Shown piece after piece: positions 1 to 5,213 of a DNA stretch of 5,879 nt. The notes under the pieces were generated by a model, which was not told the origin of the DNA, did no database searches, and worked only from the letters and a program-made list of their open reading frames with translations. Position numbers and translations under genes: made by a program. Within the stretch, counting starts at the first letter, position 1. Every line of letters starts with the position of its first letter. The DNA is from Sphingomonadaceae bacterium (GTDB taxonomy: Bacteria > Pseudomonadota > Alphaproteobacteria > Sphingomonadales > Sphingomonadaceae). The stretch lies in the NCBI GenBank assembly GCA_009923795.1, contig RFSU01000142.1, positions 1-5,879 of the forward strand, given 5' to 3'.

Positions 1-1007
1 ATGACTTTGAATCCTATGTTGAAGATTTGCGCGCGGTGTTGGCGCAAATGGGTGGACGCCCCGTGATCGTCGCGGCGACACTTGGTGGCTGGATTGCAAC
101 CGTTGCGCTCGGATCAGAAGCGGCCGTTCTGGCATCTGGTTTGGTGATGGCCGATCTGCCCACGCAACTTGATCCGGCCGTTTCAAAGTCGATGGGAGAC
201 CAGCTGCGCAGCCGTTTGTTTGCCAGTTATAAGCCCAAATGGGATGTCCGGCTGCTTGACAAGTTCGATGCCGCTGCAATGCCTGAAAAGCTTGTAGAGT
301 CTGCCGCTCGGATCGCCATACCGGTTCTTTATGTCCGTGGCGTGCTCAACGAATTGGTGACGAACGCGCAGGCCGAAGCCTTTGTCGCGGGGATGAGCAA
401 TGCCGAACTTGCCGAAGTGGACGACGCAGACCTCCTTGTAACGCCCGAAAATATGGAGGTGTTCAATGGGTTGTTGCTTGAGTTTCTGGAACGCAAACAG
501 CCACTTGTCCCCGCCCAATATCTAACAGGGTCGGATGCACGCACGTTCCGCGATGCACTCGGTTGTTTTGCAACAGGTGTGACGGTTGTAACCGCTGTGG
601 CGCGGGATGGAACGCCGATTGGGCTGACCGCGAACAGCTTCACCTCAGTCTCACTTGATCCGCCGCTGTTGCTGGTCTGTATTGCCAACAATGCAGGCAG
701 TGGCGACGTGCTGCGCGATGCGACTCATTTTGGCGTTAACGTGCTCCAGATCGGCCAGCAGTCAACCTCAAATCGCTTTGCAGGCAAGGGCGAAGACCGC
801 TTCGCTGCCACGCCGTGGGAAGCGGGTGAAGGTGGCGTTCCAGTGCTGACAGGGTCCCTTGCCAGTTTTGAATGCCAGCACTTCTCCACCAATGAAGGGG
901 GCGATCATTTCATCCTGGTGGGGCAGGTGTTGAAAGCCACCTTTGAACCGCGCCGCGATCCCTTGCTCTATTTCCGGGGCAAGTATCGCAGGCTGCATTT
1001 TACGTAA
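1..1007 (+). CDS. alpha/beta-hydrolase-like domain fused to flavin reductase domain (5' partial)
   Basis: The reading frame is open from the left edge (first whole codon at nt 3) to the TAA at 1005-1007, giving 334 visible residues, so the true start lies outside the window. The first part (to about nt 500) reads as the second half of an alpha/beta hydrolase: helix, strand plus elbow V-I-V-A-A-T-L-G-G (nt 63-89), a strand I-P-V-L-Y-V-R-G near nt 318-341, and a closing F-x-x-x-L-L-x-F-L helix. The elbow Ser is Thr (codon 78-80), the acid position is Glu (351-353), and the His position aligns with Leu (432-434), so it is probably not a working hydrolase. From about nt 520 it is a flavin reductase of the HpaC/HsaB type, with F-A-T-G-V-T-V-V-T, G-L-T-A-N-S-F-T-S-V-S-L-D-P-P, G-D-H-F-I-L-V-G and a C-terminal L-Y-F-R-G-K-Y-R-R-L. 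This family uses NAD(P)H to reduce FMN or FAD for partner monooxygenases. A partner here could be the LLM enzyme at 5214; that is inference. No frameshift separates the two domains. Confidence 0.88.
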   Translation, partial: DFESYVEDLRAVLAQMGGRPVIVAATLGGWIATVALGSEAAVLASGLVMADLPTQLDPAVSKSMGDQLRSRLFASYKPKWDVRLLDKFDAAAMPEKLVESAARIAIPVLYVRGVLNELVTNAQAEAFVAGMSNAELAEVDDADLLVTPENMEVFNGLLLEFLERKQPLVPAQYLTGSDARTFRDALGCFATGVTVVTAVARDGTPIGLTANSFTSVSLDPPLLLVCIANNAGSGDVLRDATHFGVNVLQIGQQSTSNRFAGKGEDRFAATPWEAGEGGVPVLTGSLASFECQHFSTNEGGDHFILVGQVLKATFEPRRDPLLYFRGKYRRLHFT

Positions 1008-1013
1008 CAGCAC

Positions 1014-1031
1014 GACGGTTGGGCAATCGTC
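1014..1031. terminator. hairpin between convergent genes, possible weak terminator
   Basis: GACGGTT (1014-1020) pairs with AATCGTC (1025-1031), with one G-T wobble and a 4-nt GGGC loop. It begins 6 nt after the stop of the flavin reductase fusion gene and lies beyond the stop of the minus-strand hydrolase at 1073, where a shared terminator would be expected. Neither strand has a T-run after the stem, so it does not look like a standard intrinsic terminator and may be chance. Confidence 0.3.
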
Positions 1032-1072
1032 TCCTCCCACATTCTATGCTGACAAGCGAAATACGGGCTGTA

Positions 1073-1948
1073 TCAGTTGGTCCGGTCAATCCAATCATTG
1101 AGCGTCGCCCAATGCTGGACGCGAGTCGATGCGAAATTCTGGCAGTGCGCGGCCTCCGGCAAAATCTGCACTTCGATATCCGGGGAGGCCTTGAAATAGG
1201 CGACTTCGTTTTGCGGCGCGGGGCTCGTGTCCATAACACTTTGCACGATCTGTATTGGCACAGCGAGCTGCGCCGATGCTTCGTGGACAATCCCCGGAGT
1301 TAGGGCCGCGCGCCCAAGCGTTGCGGGTGTCATGGATGCGTGGGCTTCATCCGCGTCAATTAGGGATTGCGGCACGTCTGGCCAATAAAAGAGTGCTCGC
1401 ATCGGTTTCCGCGGGGTGGGGAGGTAGCCGCTGGGGATGAGGCCCGCCTGCAAAGTCGCGACATCGGTATCGCCGAGGATCATCGGCTCGTTCGCCCAAC
1501 CGATGACGGCCACCCGGTCAAACGCTGGATGTGCTGCGGCTTGCGCGATGATCACCATTCCACCCATCGAATGCCCAATACCGGTGACGTTCAATGACCG
1601 GTTGAGCGATCGAACGACCTGTGCCAGCGCTTCTGCGTGGGCTGCAGCAATGATGTCGAGGCTCAGGCGGTCCTCCGGCTCCGGTCGGCTGCTTTCCCCC
1701 ATGCCGAGCATGTCGATCGCGAGCACGGCCTTGCCGCGATCCGCGAACCAGTGGGCAAATCTGTAGCTTTCATCAGCAAAGGGTGGATTCCAATAGATCC
1801 GACGATATCCCCCGCCGTGTAGCGCAAAAACTAGATGGAGTGTTCCGTCGGGCATATCATCTGGCAGGTGTAGTGTGGCCGCAATTTGGGTTGGTTCGTC
1901 CAGCCTGGTCGCACAGGAGACGTCGAGCATCATGTCGATAGATTTCAT
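1073..1948 (-). CDS. alpha/beta fold hydrolase with intact triad
   Basis: This is a 291-residue single-domain alpha/beta hydrolase, probably cytoplasmic, with no signal peptide or membrane segment. Visible elements in order are the oxyanion motif L-H-G-G-G (residues 43-47), D-M-L-G-M-G-E-S (79-86), the nucleophile elbow G-H-S-M-G-G with Ser127, the probable acid Asp240 in Q-S-V-M-D-T-S-P, and the probable base His268 in E-A-A-H-C. All three triad residues are present, unlike the degenerate domain at 1-500. The family hydrolyses esters, lactones, epoxides or C-C bonds, and the exact substrate is not readable. I chose the ATG at 1946-1948 because AAGGGAG lies 9 nt upstream; the ATG 8 codons earlier (1970-1972) has no ribosome site. 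It is convergent with the reductase fusion and divergent from the DUF1214-P450 unit across 127 bp, so it may share regulation with the latter. Confidence 0.9.
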   Translation of the reverse strand: MKSIDMMLDVSCATRLDEPTQIAATLHLPDDMPDGTLHLVFALHGGGYRRIYWNPPFADESYRFAHWFADRGKAVLAIDMLGMGESSRPEPEDRLSLDIIAAAHAEALAQVVRSLNRSLNVTGIGHSMGGMVIIAQAAAHPAFDRVAVIGWANEPMILGDTDVATLQAGLIPSGYLPTPRKPMRALFYWPDVPQSLIDADEAHASMTPATLGRAALTPGIVHEASAQLAVPIQIVQSVMDTSPAPQNEVAYFKASPDIEVQILPEAAHCQNFASTRVQHWATLNDWIDRTN

Positions 1949-1957
1949 TGCGCGGTG

Positions 1958-1964
1958 CTCCCTT
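1958..1964 (-). promoter_or_regulatory. ribosome binding site of the alpha/beta hydrolase
   Basis: The minus strand reads AAGGGAG here, 9 nt before the ATG at 1948. It decides the start against the longer frame beginning at 1972. Confidence 0.7.
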
Positions 1965-2018
1965 CTGAACATGGCAGCATGGCTCGGCGTGATCGGCCTT
2001 CACCTACCGGGCGAAAGG

Positions 2019-2035
2019 TTGCGGGCCGCACGCAA
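2019..2035. promoter_or_regulatory. 17-bp near-palindrome, candidate operator in divergent promoter region
   Basis: The sequence TTGCGGGCCGCACGCAA is symmetric about 2027: TTGCG and CGCAA are perfect 5-bp arms, and 7 of 8 base pairs match overall. It lies between the minus-strand hydrolase (start 1948) and the plus-strand DUF1214 gene (start 2076), 40 nt before the latter. That position and size suit a dimeric repressor or activator such as a TetR, MarR or LacI type. No regulator gene is in the window and I saw no convincing -35/-10 pair nearby, so function is inferred from symmetry and location only. Confidence 0.4.
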
Positions 2036-2054
2036 ACGCAAAGAGAGAACGCAA
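2030..2054. repeat. three direct ACGCAA repeats
   Basis: ACGCAA occurs at 2030-2035 and 2036-2041 (head to tail) and again at 2049-2054. The first copy overlaps the right arm of the 17-bp near-palindrome. This may be a cluster of half-sites for a DNA-binding protein, or chance in a short A-rich leader. Confidence 0.35.
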
Positions 2055-2063
2055 GAACTGAGT

Positions 2064-2069
2064 GGAGAG
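2064..2069 (+). promoter_or_regulatory. ribosome binding site of the DUF1214 gene
   Basis: GGAGAG stands 6 nt before the ATG at 2076. The reading frame is open a further 67 codons upstream, but that stretch overlaps the start and leader of the opposite-strand hydrolase, so this site sets the start. Confidence 0.65.
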
Positions 2070-2075
2070 CGAGGT

Positions 2076-3263
2076 ATGGCAGACTACAGCCTGGCGTGGG
2101 AAAAGCTTATCGATGATCTGCGCCCGTTGGGGGATGCCATGCGCGCGCGCGTGCCAGATCGGCTGCGCAATGATCCGCAGGTGATGGCGGAATCGATGCG
2201 GCTTTTGCTCGCAGGACTTGCCCGTGCAAGCTCTGATGCCATGGTGGGGGACCGCCGCCATCCGATGTTCGTTCCCGAACTCAACATCGCGCAGAACATC
2301 TTTCAGCCCAATGCCGACACCATTTACAAAAGCTGCCTGATCGAACGGGGCGGCAGCTATATCATCAGGGGTGATCGCGGTACGGTGCGGATGATTATCC
2401 TCGCGCAAATGGGGCCGGATACGCTGCGCACCGGCCAGCATCATCCGCTGCTCGGGCAGATCGATTTCGATACGCTGACAATCAACGCCCATGGCCATTT
2501 CGAAGTTGTGATCTCACCAGAACGTCCTGCGGGTTACACCGGAGACTGGCGCAAGCTTGATCCCCAATGTGAAAAGTTCATGGTCCGCATCGTCGGTTGC
2601 GATTGGGGCGTAGAACGCGAACCACGCTTCGGCATTGCCCGGTTGGATGTTGATAGGCCCAAGGGGCGACCAGACGCTGCCGAATTGCACACAGCTTTTG
2701 CAGAGATACCTGGCATTACCGGCGTTTGCGCTTTAGCGTTCCCTACTCATGTAGAGGCGCTAAGAAGCGAAGGGCATATAAACAGTCTCAAGATTTTCGA
2801 CGTGTCGCAAATGTCGGGTCTTTCGGGGCAGTTCTATTATGAAGGGGCCTATGAACTGGCCGAAGATGAGGCGCTGATCACGGAGGTGAAAGTGCCGGAA
2901 AAGCATCGCTATTGGTCAATCATCCTGACCAACGATCTTTACGAAACGACTGACTGGTACAACAACCAATCCAGCCTAAACGACACACAGGGCGTCGTGG
3001 ACAGCGATGGTGTGTTCCGGACCGTGATTTCCGCCCGCGATCCCGGTGTCCACAATTGGCTTGATACCGCAGGCTACGCCACGGGCGTCATTCAAGGCCG
3101 CTGGTTCGAAGCAAGCGAAAAGCCGATGCCGACGATCAAGAAGGTCAAGTTGGACACAGTGAGAAGACATCTGCCTGCGAACACCAAAATTGTAACGCGC
3201 GAAGACCGCGCTTTAGCCTTGCGCAACCGCAGGCTGGCGGCACAGATGCGCATCATCTGGTAA
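2076..3263 (+). CDS. DUF1214 domain-containing protein
   Basis: The protein has 395 residues, with no signal peptide or membrane helix, so it is probably cytoplasmic. The N-terminal third contains N-I-F-Q-P-N-A-D-T-I-Y (residues 74-84) followed by a G-S-Y-I-I-R-G-D strand, which recalls the N-x-D-T-x-Y motif of DUF1254/DUF1214 proteins. The C-terminal part (about 265-350) matches DUF1214 as I know it: V-P-E-K-H-R-Y-W-S-I-I-L-T-N-D-L-Y, then Y-N-N-Q-S-S-L-N, S-A-R-D-P-G-V-H-N-W-L-D-T-A-G and a closing G-R-W-F. The family's biochemical role is not established to my knowledge; members often lie in lipid, steroid or xenobiotic gene clusters. It is the first gene of a unit with the P450, whose start follows after 12 nt, so the two proteins are probably made together and may act on the same substrate. 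The region between 90 and 265 has no motif I recognise. Confidence 0.87.
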   Translation: MADYSLAWEKLIDDLRPLGDAMRARVPDRLRNDPQVMAESMRLLLAGLARASSDAMVGDRRHPMFVPELNIAQNIFQPNADTIYKSCLIERGGSYIIRGDRGTVRMIILAQMGPDTLRTGQHHPLLGQIDFDTLTINAHGHFEVVISPERPAGYTGDWRKLDPQCEKFMVRIVGCDWGVEREPRFGIARLDVDRPKGRPDAAELHTAFAEIPGITGVCALAFPTHVEALRSEGHINSLKIFDVSQMSGLSGQFYYEGAYELAEDEALITEVKVPEKHRYWSIILTNDLYETTDWYNNQSSLNDTQGVVDSDGVFRTVISARDPGVHNWLDTAGYATGVIQGRWFEASEKPMPTIKKVKLDTVRRHLPANTKIVTREDRALALRNRRLAAQMRIIW

Positions 3264-3268
3264 AGGAG
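3263..3268 (+). promoter_or_regulatory. ribosome binding site of the P450, overlapping the upstream stop
   Basis: AAGGAG lies 7 nt before the GTG start at 3276. Its first base is the last base of the DUF1214 stop codon TAA (3261-3263), which suggests translational coupling of the two genes. Confidence 0.75.
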
Positions 3269-3275
3269 CCAAGAC

Positions 3276-4487
3276 GTGACCACTAATCTTCCCGCCCATG
3301 TCCCTGCCGATAAGGCGATGCGGCTGCCCTTTTTCGCGCGTGAGATCGTGAAGGAATGCCCGCAGGAAACGCTGATCCCCGAAATGCAGGCGAAATTGGG
3401 ACCGATCACTTACGTCACCAACATTTTTCCTGGGGACAAGCCCGGCTGGCTTCTGACTGGCTATGAAGATACGATGGCAATGCTGCGCAATGCCGATGAC
3501 TTCACCAAGAACGGCATGGGGCAATGGTCACAGAGCATTGGCGAGAATTGGCTGGTGGTGCCGACCGAGGTCGATCCGCCGATGCACAATCACTATCGTA
3601 AAGCTCTAAACCCGAGCTTTTCGCCCCAGAAAATGGCTGCGATGAAGGACGACCTGCGCAAGCGGGCGACCGACCTGATCGACAAGTTCCGCGATCGCAA
3701 GGAATGTGATTTCATCAACGAATTTTCGGAACGTTATCCCATCTTCATCGTGCTTGACCTGCTCGGCTTGCCGCAGGACCGGATGGCGGAGTTTTTGGTG
3801 TGGGAAAAGAACATGCTCCACACCAATGATTGGGAAGTGCGCAGCGATGCCGTGCGGAACGCGGTCGATTATCTTAAGGGTGAAATCGCGGAGCGCCGCA
3901 AAGCCCCGCGCGACGACTATATGTCGAACCTCTTCGAGCTTGAGGCAGAGGATGGCCGCAAGTGGAATGACGAAGAAGTGCTGGGTCACTGCTTCAACCT
4001 CTTCCTCGGCGGCCTCGACACTGTCACCACCATGCTCGGCAACAGTGTCACTTGGCTTGCGCGCCACCCAGAAAAGCAGCAGGAACTTCGGGACAACCCG
4101 GACAAAATAGTGCTGGCGGTGGAAGAATTCCTGCGCGTCTTCGGCCCCGTTACGGCGTTCCGCATCGCCACCAAGGAACTTGAACTGCACGGCCAGAAGA
4201 TAATGCCTGGAGACTATGTCTCTGTGTGCACGCCGCTGGCCAACCAAGATCCGAAGATACACGAGGGCCCGGCGGAAATCCGATTTGATCGAAAGGCGCC
4301 TCACATCGCACTGGGCGGCGGCATTCACAAGTGCCTTGGAATGCACCTGGCGCGGCTGGAATTGCAGGTCGCGCTTGAAGAGCTGCTGAATGGCATCCCC
4401 TCCTTCCGGGTTAAGGACGGGTTCGATCTGGGCTATTTCGTCGGTAACATCACGTTCGTGCCCGCGCTTGAATTGCAGTGGGATTGA
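3276..4487 (+). CDS. cytochrome P450, CYP101 (P450cam)-like
   Basis: This is a soluble bacterial P450 of 403 residues, full length for the class, starting at GTG behind a strong AAGGAG. Hallmarks in order are a C-helix D-P-P-M-H-N-H-Y-R-K-A-L (100-111), the I-helix oxygen-activation motif L-G-G-L-D-T (244-249, Asp248-Thr249 pair), the K-helix E-x-x-R (Glu284-Arg287), and the haem loop A-L-G-G-G-I-H-K-C-L-G with ligand Cys353. The I-helix region and the C-terminal Q-W-D resemble P450cam, which ends in V-W-D. The Phe usually seven residues before the haem Cys is Leu346. By eye against remembered P450cam, the camphor-binding Tyr96 aligns with Trp92, so the substrate should differ. The enzyme would insert one oxygen atom into a hydrophobic substrate, using electrons from a ferredoxin and reductase encoded elsewhere. 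The gene is second in the DUF1214 unit and convergent with the SnoaL-like gene. Confidence 0.96.
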   Translation: MTTNLPAHVPADKAMRLPFFAREIVKECPQETLIPEMQAKLGPITYVTNIFPGDKPGWLLTGYEDTMAMLRNADDFTKNGMGQWSQSIGENWLVVPTEVDPPMHNHYRKALNPSFSPQKMAAMKDDLRKRATDLIDKFRDRKECDFINEFSERYPIFIVLDLLGLPQDRMAEFLVWEKNMLHTNDWEVRSDAVRNAVDYLKGEIAERRKAPRDDYMSNLFELEAEDGRKWNDEEVLGHCFNLFLGGLDTVTTMLGNSVTWLARHPEKQQELRDNPDKIVLAVEEFLRVFGPVTAFRIATKELELHGQKIMPGDYVSVCTPLANQDPKIHEGPAEIRFDRKAPHIALGGGIHKCLGMHLARLELQVALEELLNGIPSFRVKDGFDLGYFVGNITFVPALELQWD

Positions 4488-4490
4488 CCT

Positions 4491-4937
4491 TTACGCGGGG
4501 TGCATGTCGACATGAAAGCGGGTGAGGGTGAGGGCGGCGATTTTCCAGACGCCGCCCACCCGCTGATACCGTTCATGATATTGTCCATATCCAGTGATCG
4601 AGGCGACGCCCGGCACAGGTGAGGCGCCTTCCTGCCACACCACCCGGTCCTGCATCGCCCATATACCTTTTGCGCAATCCGGGCCGGTCAATGTGATTTC
4701 CGGCGAATGGACCTGATGGCTGGTCGCGGCTTTGGTGACGGCAAACTTCACCTGATCGACGAGCGCGGTGATGCCGGTTATCGCTGGATTTCCGGTATCT
4801 TGCGACACATCCATCACCGCATCTTCGGTAAATAGTCCGGCAAAGCCATCCCAATCCTTGGTGTCGAGCATCCGGCAATAGCGCGCCTTGACCGCGCGGA
4901 TCGCTTCAATGTCGAGAAGCTGCTCAAGACTGGTCAT
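4491..4937 (-). CDS. SnoaL/NTF2-like protein
   Basis: The protein has 148 residues, a usual size for a single cone-shaped NTF2 fold. Family signs include the opening helix L-D-I-E-A-I-R-A-V-K-A-R-Y-C (8-21), D-T-K-D-W-D-G-F-A-G-L-F-T-E-D-A (25-40), the strand H-Q-V-H-S-P-E-I (74-81), and a closing G-Y-G-Q-Y-H-E-R-Y then W-K-I-A-A-L-T-L-T-R. This matches the SnoaL_4 style found in ring-hydroxylating, dehydratase, isomerase and cyclase-like proteins of steroid and polyketide pathways. His74, His77, Tyr20 and Asp39 are possible pocket residues, but the reaction cannot be assigned. I chose the ATG at 4935-4937, which has AAGGAG 7 nt upstream; the longer frame from 4958 has no ribosome site and begins inside the palindromic repeat. 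It ends 3 nt from the P450 stop and is divergent from the LLM gene. Confidence 0.9.
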   Translation of the reverse strand: MTSLEQLLDIEAIRAVKARYCRMLDTKDWDGFAGLFTEDAVMDVSQDTGNPAITGITALVDQVKFAVTKAATSHQVHSPEITLTGPDCAKGIWAMQDRVVWQEGASPVPGVASITGYGQYHERYQRVGGVWKIAALTLTRFHVDMHPA

Positions 4938-4944
4938 GCTCACT

Positions 4945-4950
4945 CTCCTT
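4945..4950 (-). promoter_or_regulatory. ribosome binding site of the SnoaL-like gene
   Basis: The minus strand reads AAGGAG, 7 nt before the ATG at 4937. It decides the start against the upstream ATG at 4958. The palindromic repeat copy begins 3 nt further upstream. Confidence 0.75.
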
Positions 4951-4953
4951 GTA

Positions 4954-4978
4954 GTCATTCCAAACTTGATTTGGAATC
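4954..4978 (+). repeat. palindromic repeat, left copy
   Basis: This is a 25-nt unit whose core CCAAACTTGATTTGG (4960-4974) recurs inverted at 5067-5081. ATTCCAAA (4957-4964) and TTTGGAAT (4970-4977) form a perfect 8-bp stem with a 5-nt CTTGA loop. It lies in the likely leader of the minus-strand SnoaL-like gene, just upstream of its ribosome site, where RNA pairing could affect translation. I recall similar short palindromes scattered through alphaproteobacterial genomes; copy number here cannot be seen. Confidence 0.75.
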
Positions 4979-5062
4979 CGGCCTGTCACGAACGTGGCAG
5001 CACATCTTGGCAAAAGGCAACTTTGATTATGTCACACACTCTGCCGCCTCCAATTTTCGATT
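4979..5062. other. 84-nt non-coding stretch between inverted repeat copies
   Basis: There is no plausible gene here. It holds a short CACG-AA-CGTG symmetry (4987-4996) and becomes more AT-rich towards 5020-5060. If the two flanking repeats mark the ends of one small element, this is its interior. Confidence 0.4.
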
Positions 5063-5087
5063 GATCCCAAATCAAGTTTGGCATGAC
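5063..5087 (-). repeat. palindromic repeat, right inverted copy
   Basis: The reverse complement matches the left copy at 23 of 25 positions, with a perfect 15-nt core at 5067-5081. The stem CCAAA-TCAAG-TTTGG is retained, with one flanking mismatch before AT/AT pairing resumes. The outer ends of the pair read GTCAT (4954-4958) and ATGAC (5083-5087), so the whole 134-nt block looks like a terminal inverted repeat arrangement. Confidence 0.75.
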
Positions 5088-5093
5088 AGCTTT

Positions 5094-5099
5094 TATAAT
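5094..5099 (+). promoter_or_regulatory. TATAAT, possible -10 box for the LLM gene
   Basis: A perfect TATAAT sits in the AT-rich part of the divergent intergenic region, 115 nt before the LLM start. No good -35 hexamer lies at 16-18 bp; that position is occupied by the right palindromic repeat. It could be a chance match. Confidence 0.2.
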
Positions 5100-5199
5100 G
5101 CTTTCCCTTACTTTCGCTGTTTCGCCCCTTCTCCTGCCTTACGACAGGTTGATAGACGCCCATCATCGTGGATGGCAAAGTGGAAGAAGCACGTCATTT

Positions 5200-5204
5200 G
5201 GAGG
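5200..5204 (+). promoter_or_regulatory. ribosome binding site of the LLM oxidoreductase
   Basis: GGAGG lies 9 nt before the ATG at 5214. An in-frame ATG at 5205 directly abuts this site and is too close to use, so 5214 is the better start. Confidence 0.7.
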
Positions 5205-5213
5205 ATGCTGAAT

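Noticed and set aside
1..1007. Possibility that the hydrolase and reductase parts are two genes joined by sequencing error
   Set aside because: The frame is continuous through the linker near nt 490-525 with no start codon and ribosome site placed for a separate reductase gene, so a true fusion is the simpler reading.
1970..1983. CATGGC-AG-CATGGC direct repeat
   Set aside because: A 6-nt repeat at such short range in GC-rich DNA is weak, and it does not match the neighbouring palindrome or any promoter element.
1875..2075. 67-codon upstream extension of the DUF1214 frame
   Set aside because: It overlaps the start and leader of the opposite-strand hydrolase, has no ribosome site at its ATG and no family-like sequence; GGAGAG before 2076 marks the real start.
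3606..4346. 246-codon open frame on the minus strand
   Set aside because: It lies wholly inside the P450, whose motifs are unmistakable; the antisense product shows no recognisable family and its length is explained by GC-rich codon bias.
4938..4958. 7-codon N-terminal extension of the SnoaL-like protein
   Set aside because: The upstream ATG lies within the palindromic repeat and lacks a ribosome site, whereas AAGGAG is ideally placed for the ATG at 4937.
5160..5175. CCATC/GATGG hairpin before the LLM gene
   Set aside because: The stem is only 5 bp with a 6-nt loop and no T-run or other context, so it is expected by chance.
5098..5211. 37-codon small frame on the plus strand just before the LLM gene
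   Set aside because: It has no ribosome site, its ATG overlaps the TATAAT, and nothing in the peptide suggests a leader peptide with regulatory codons.
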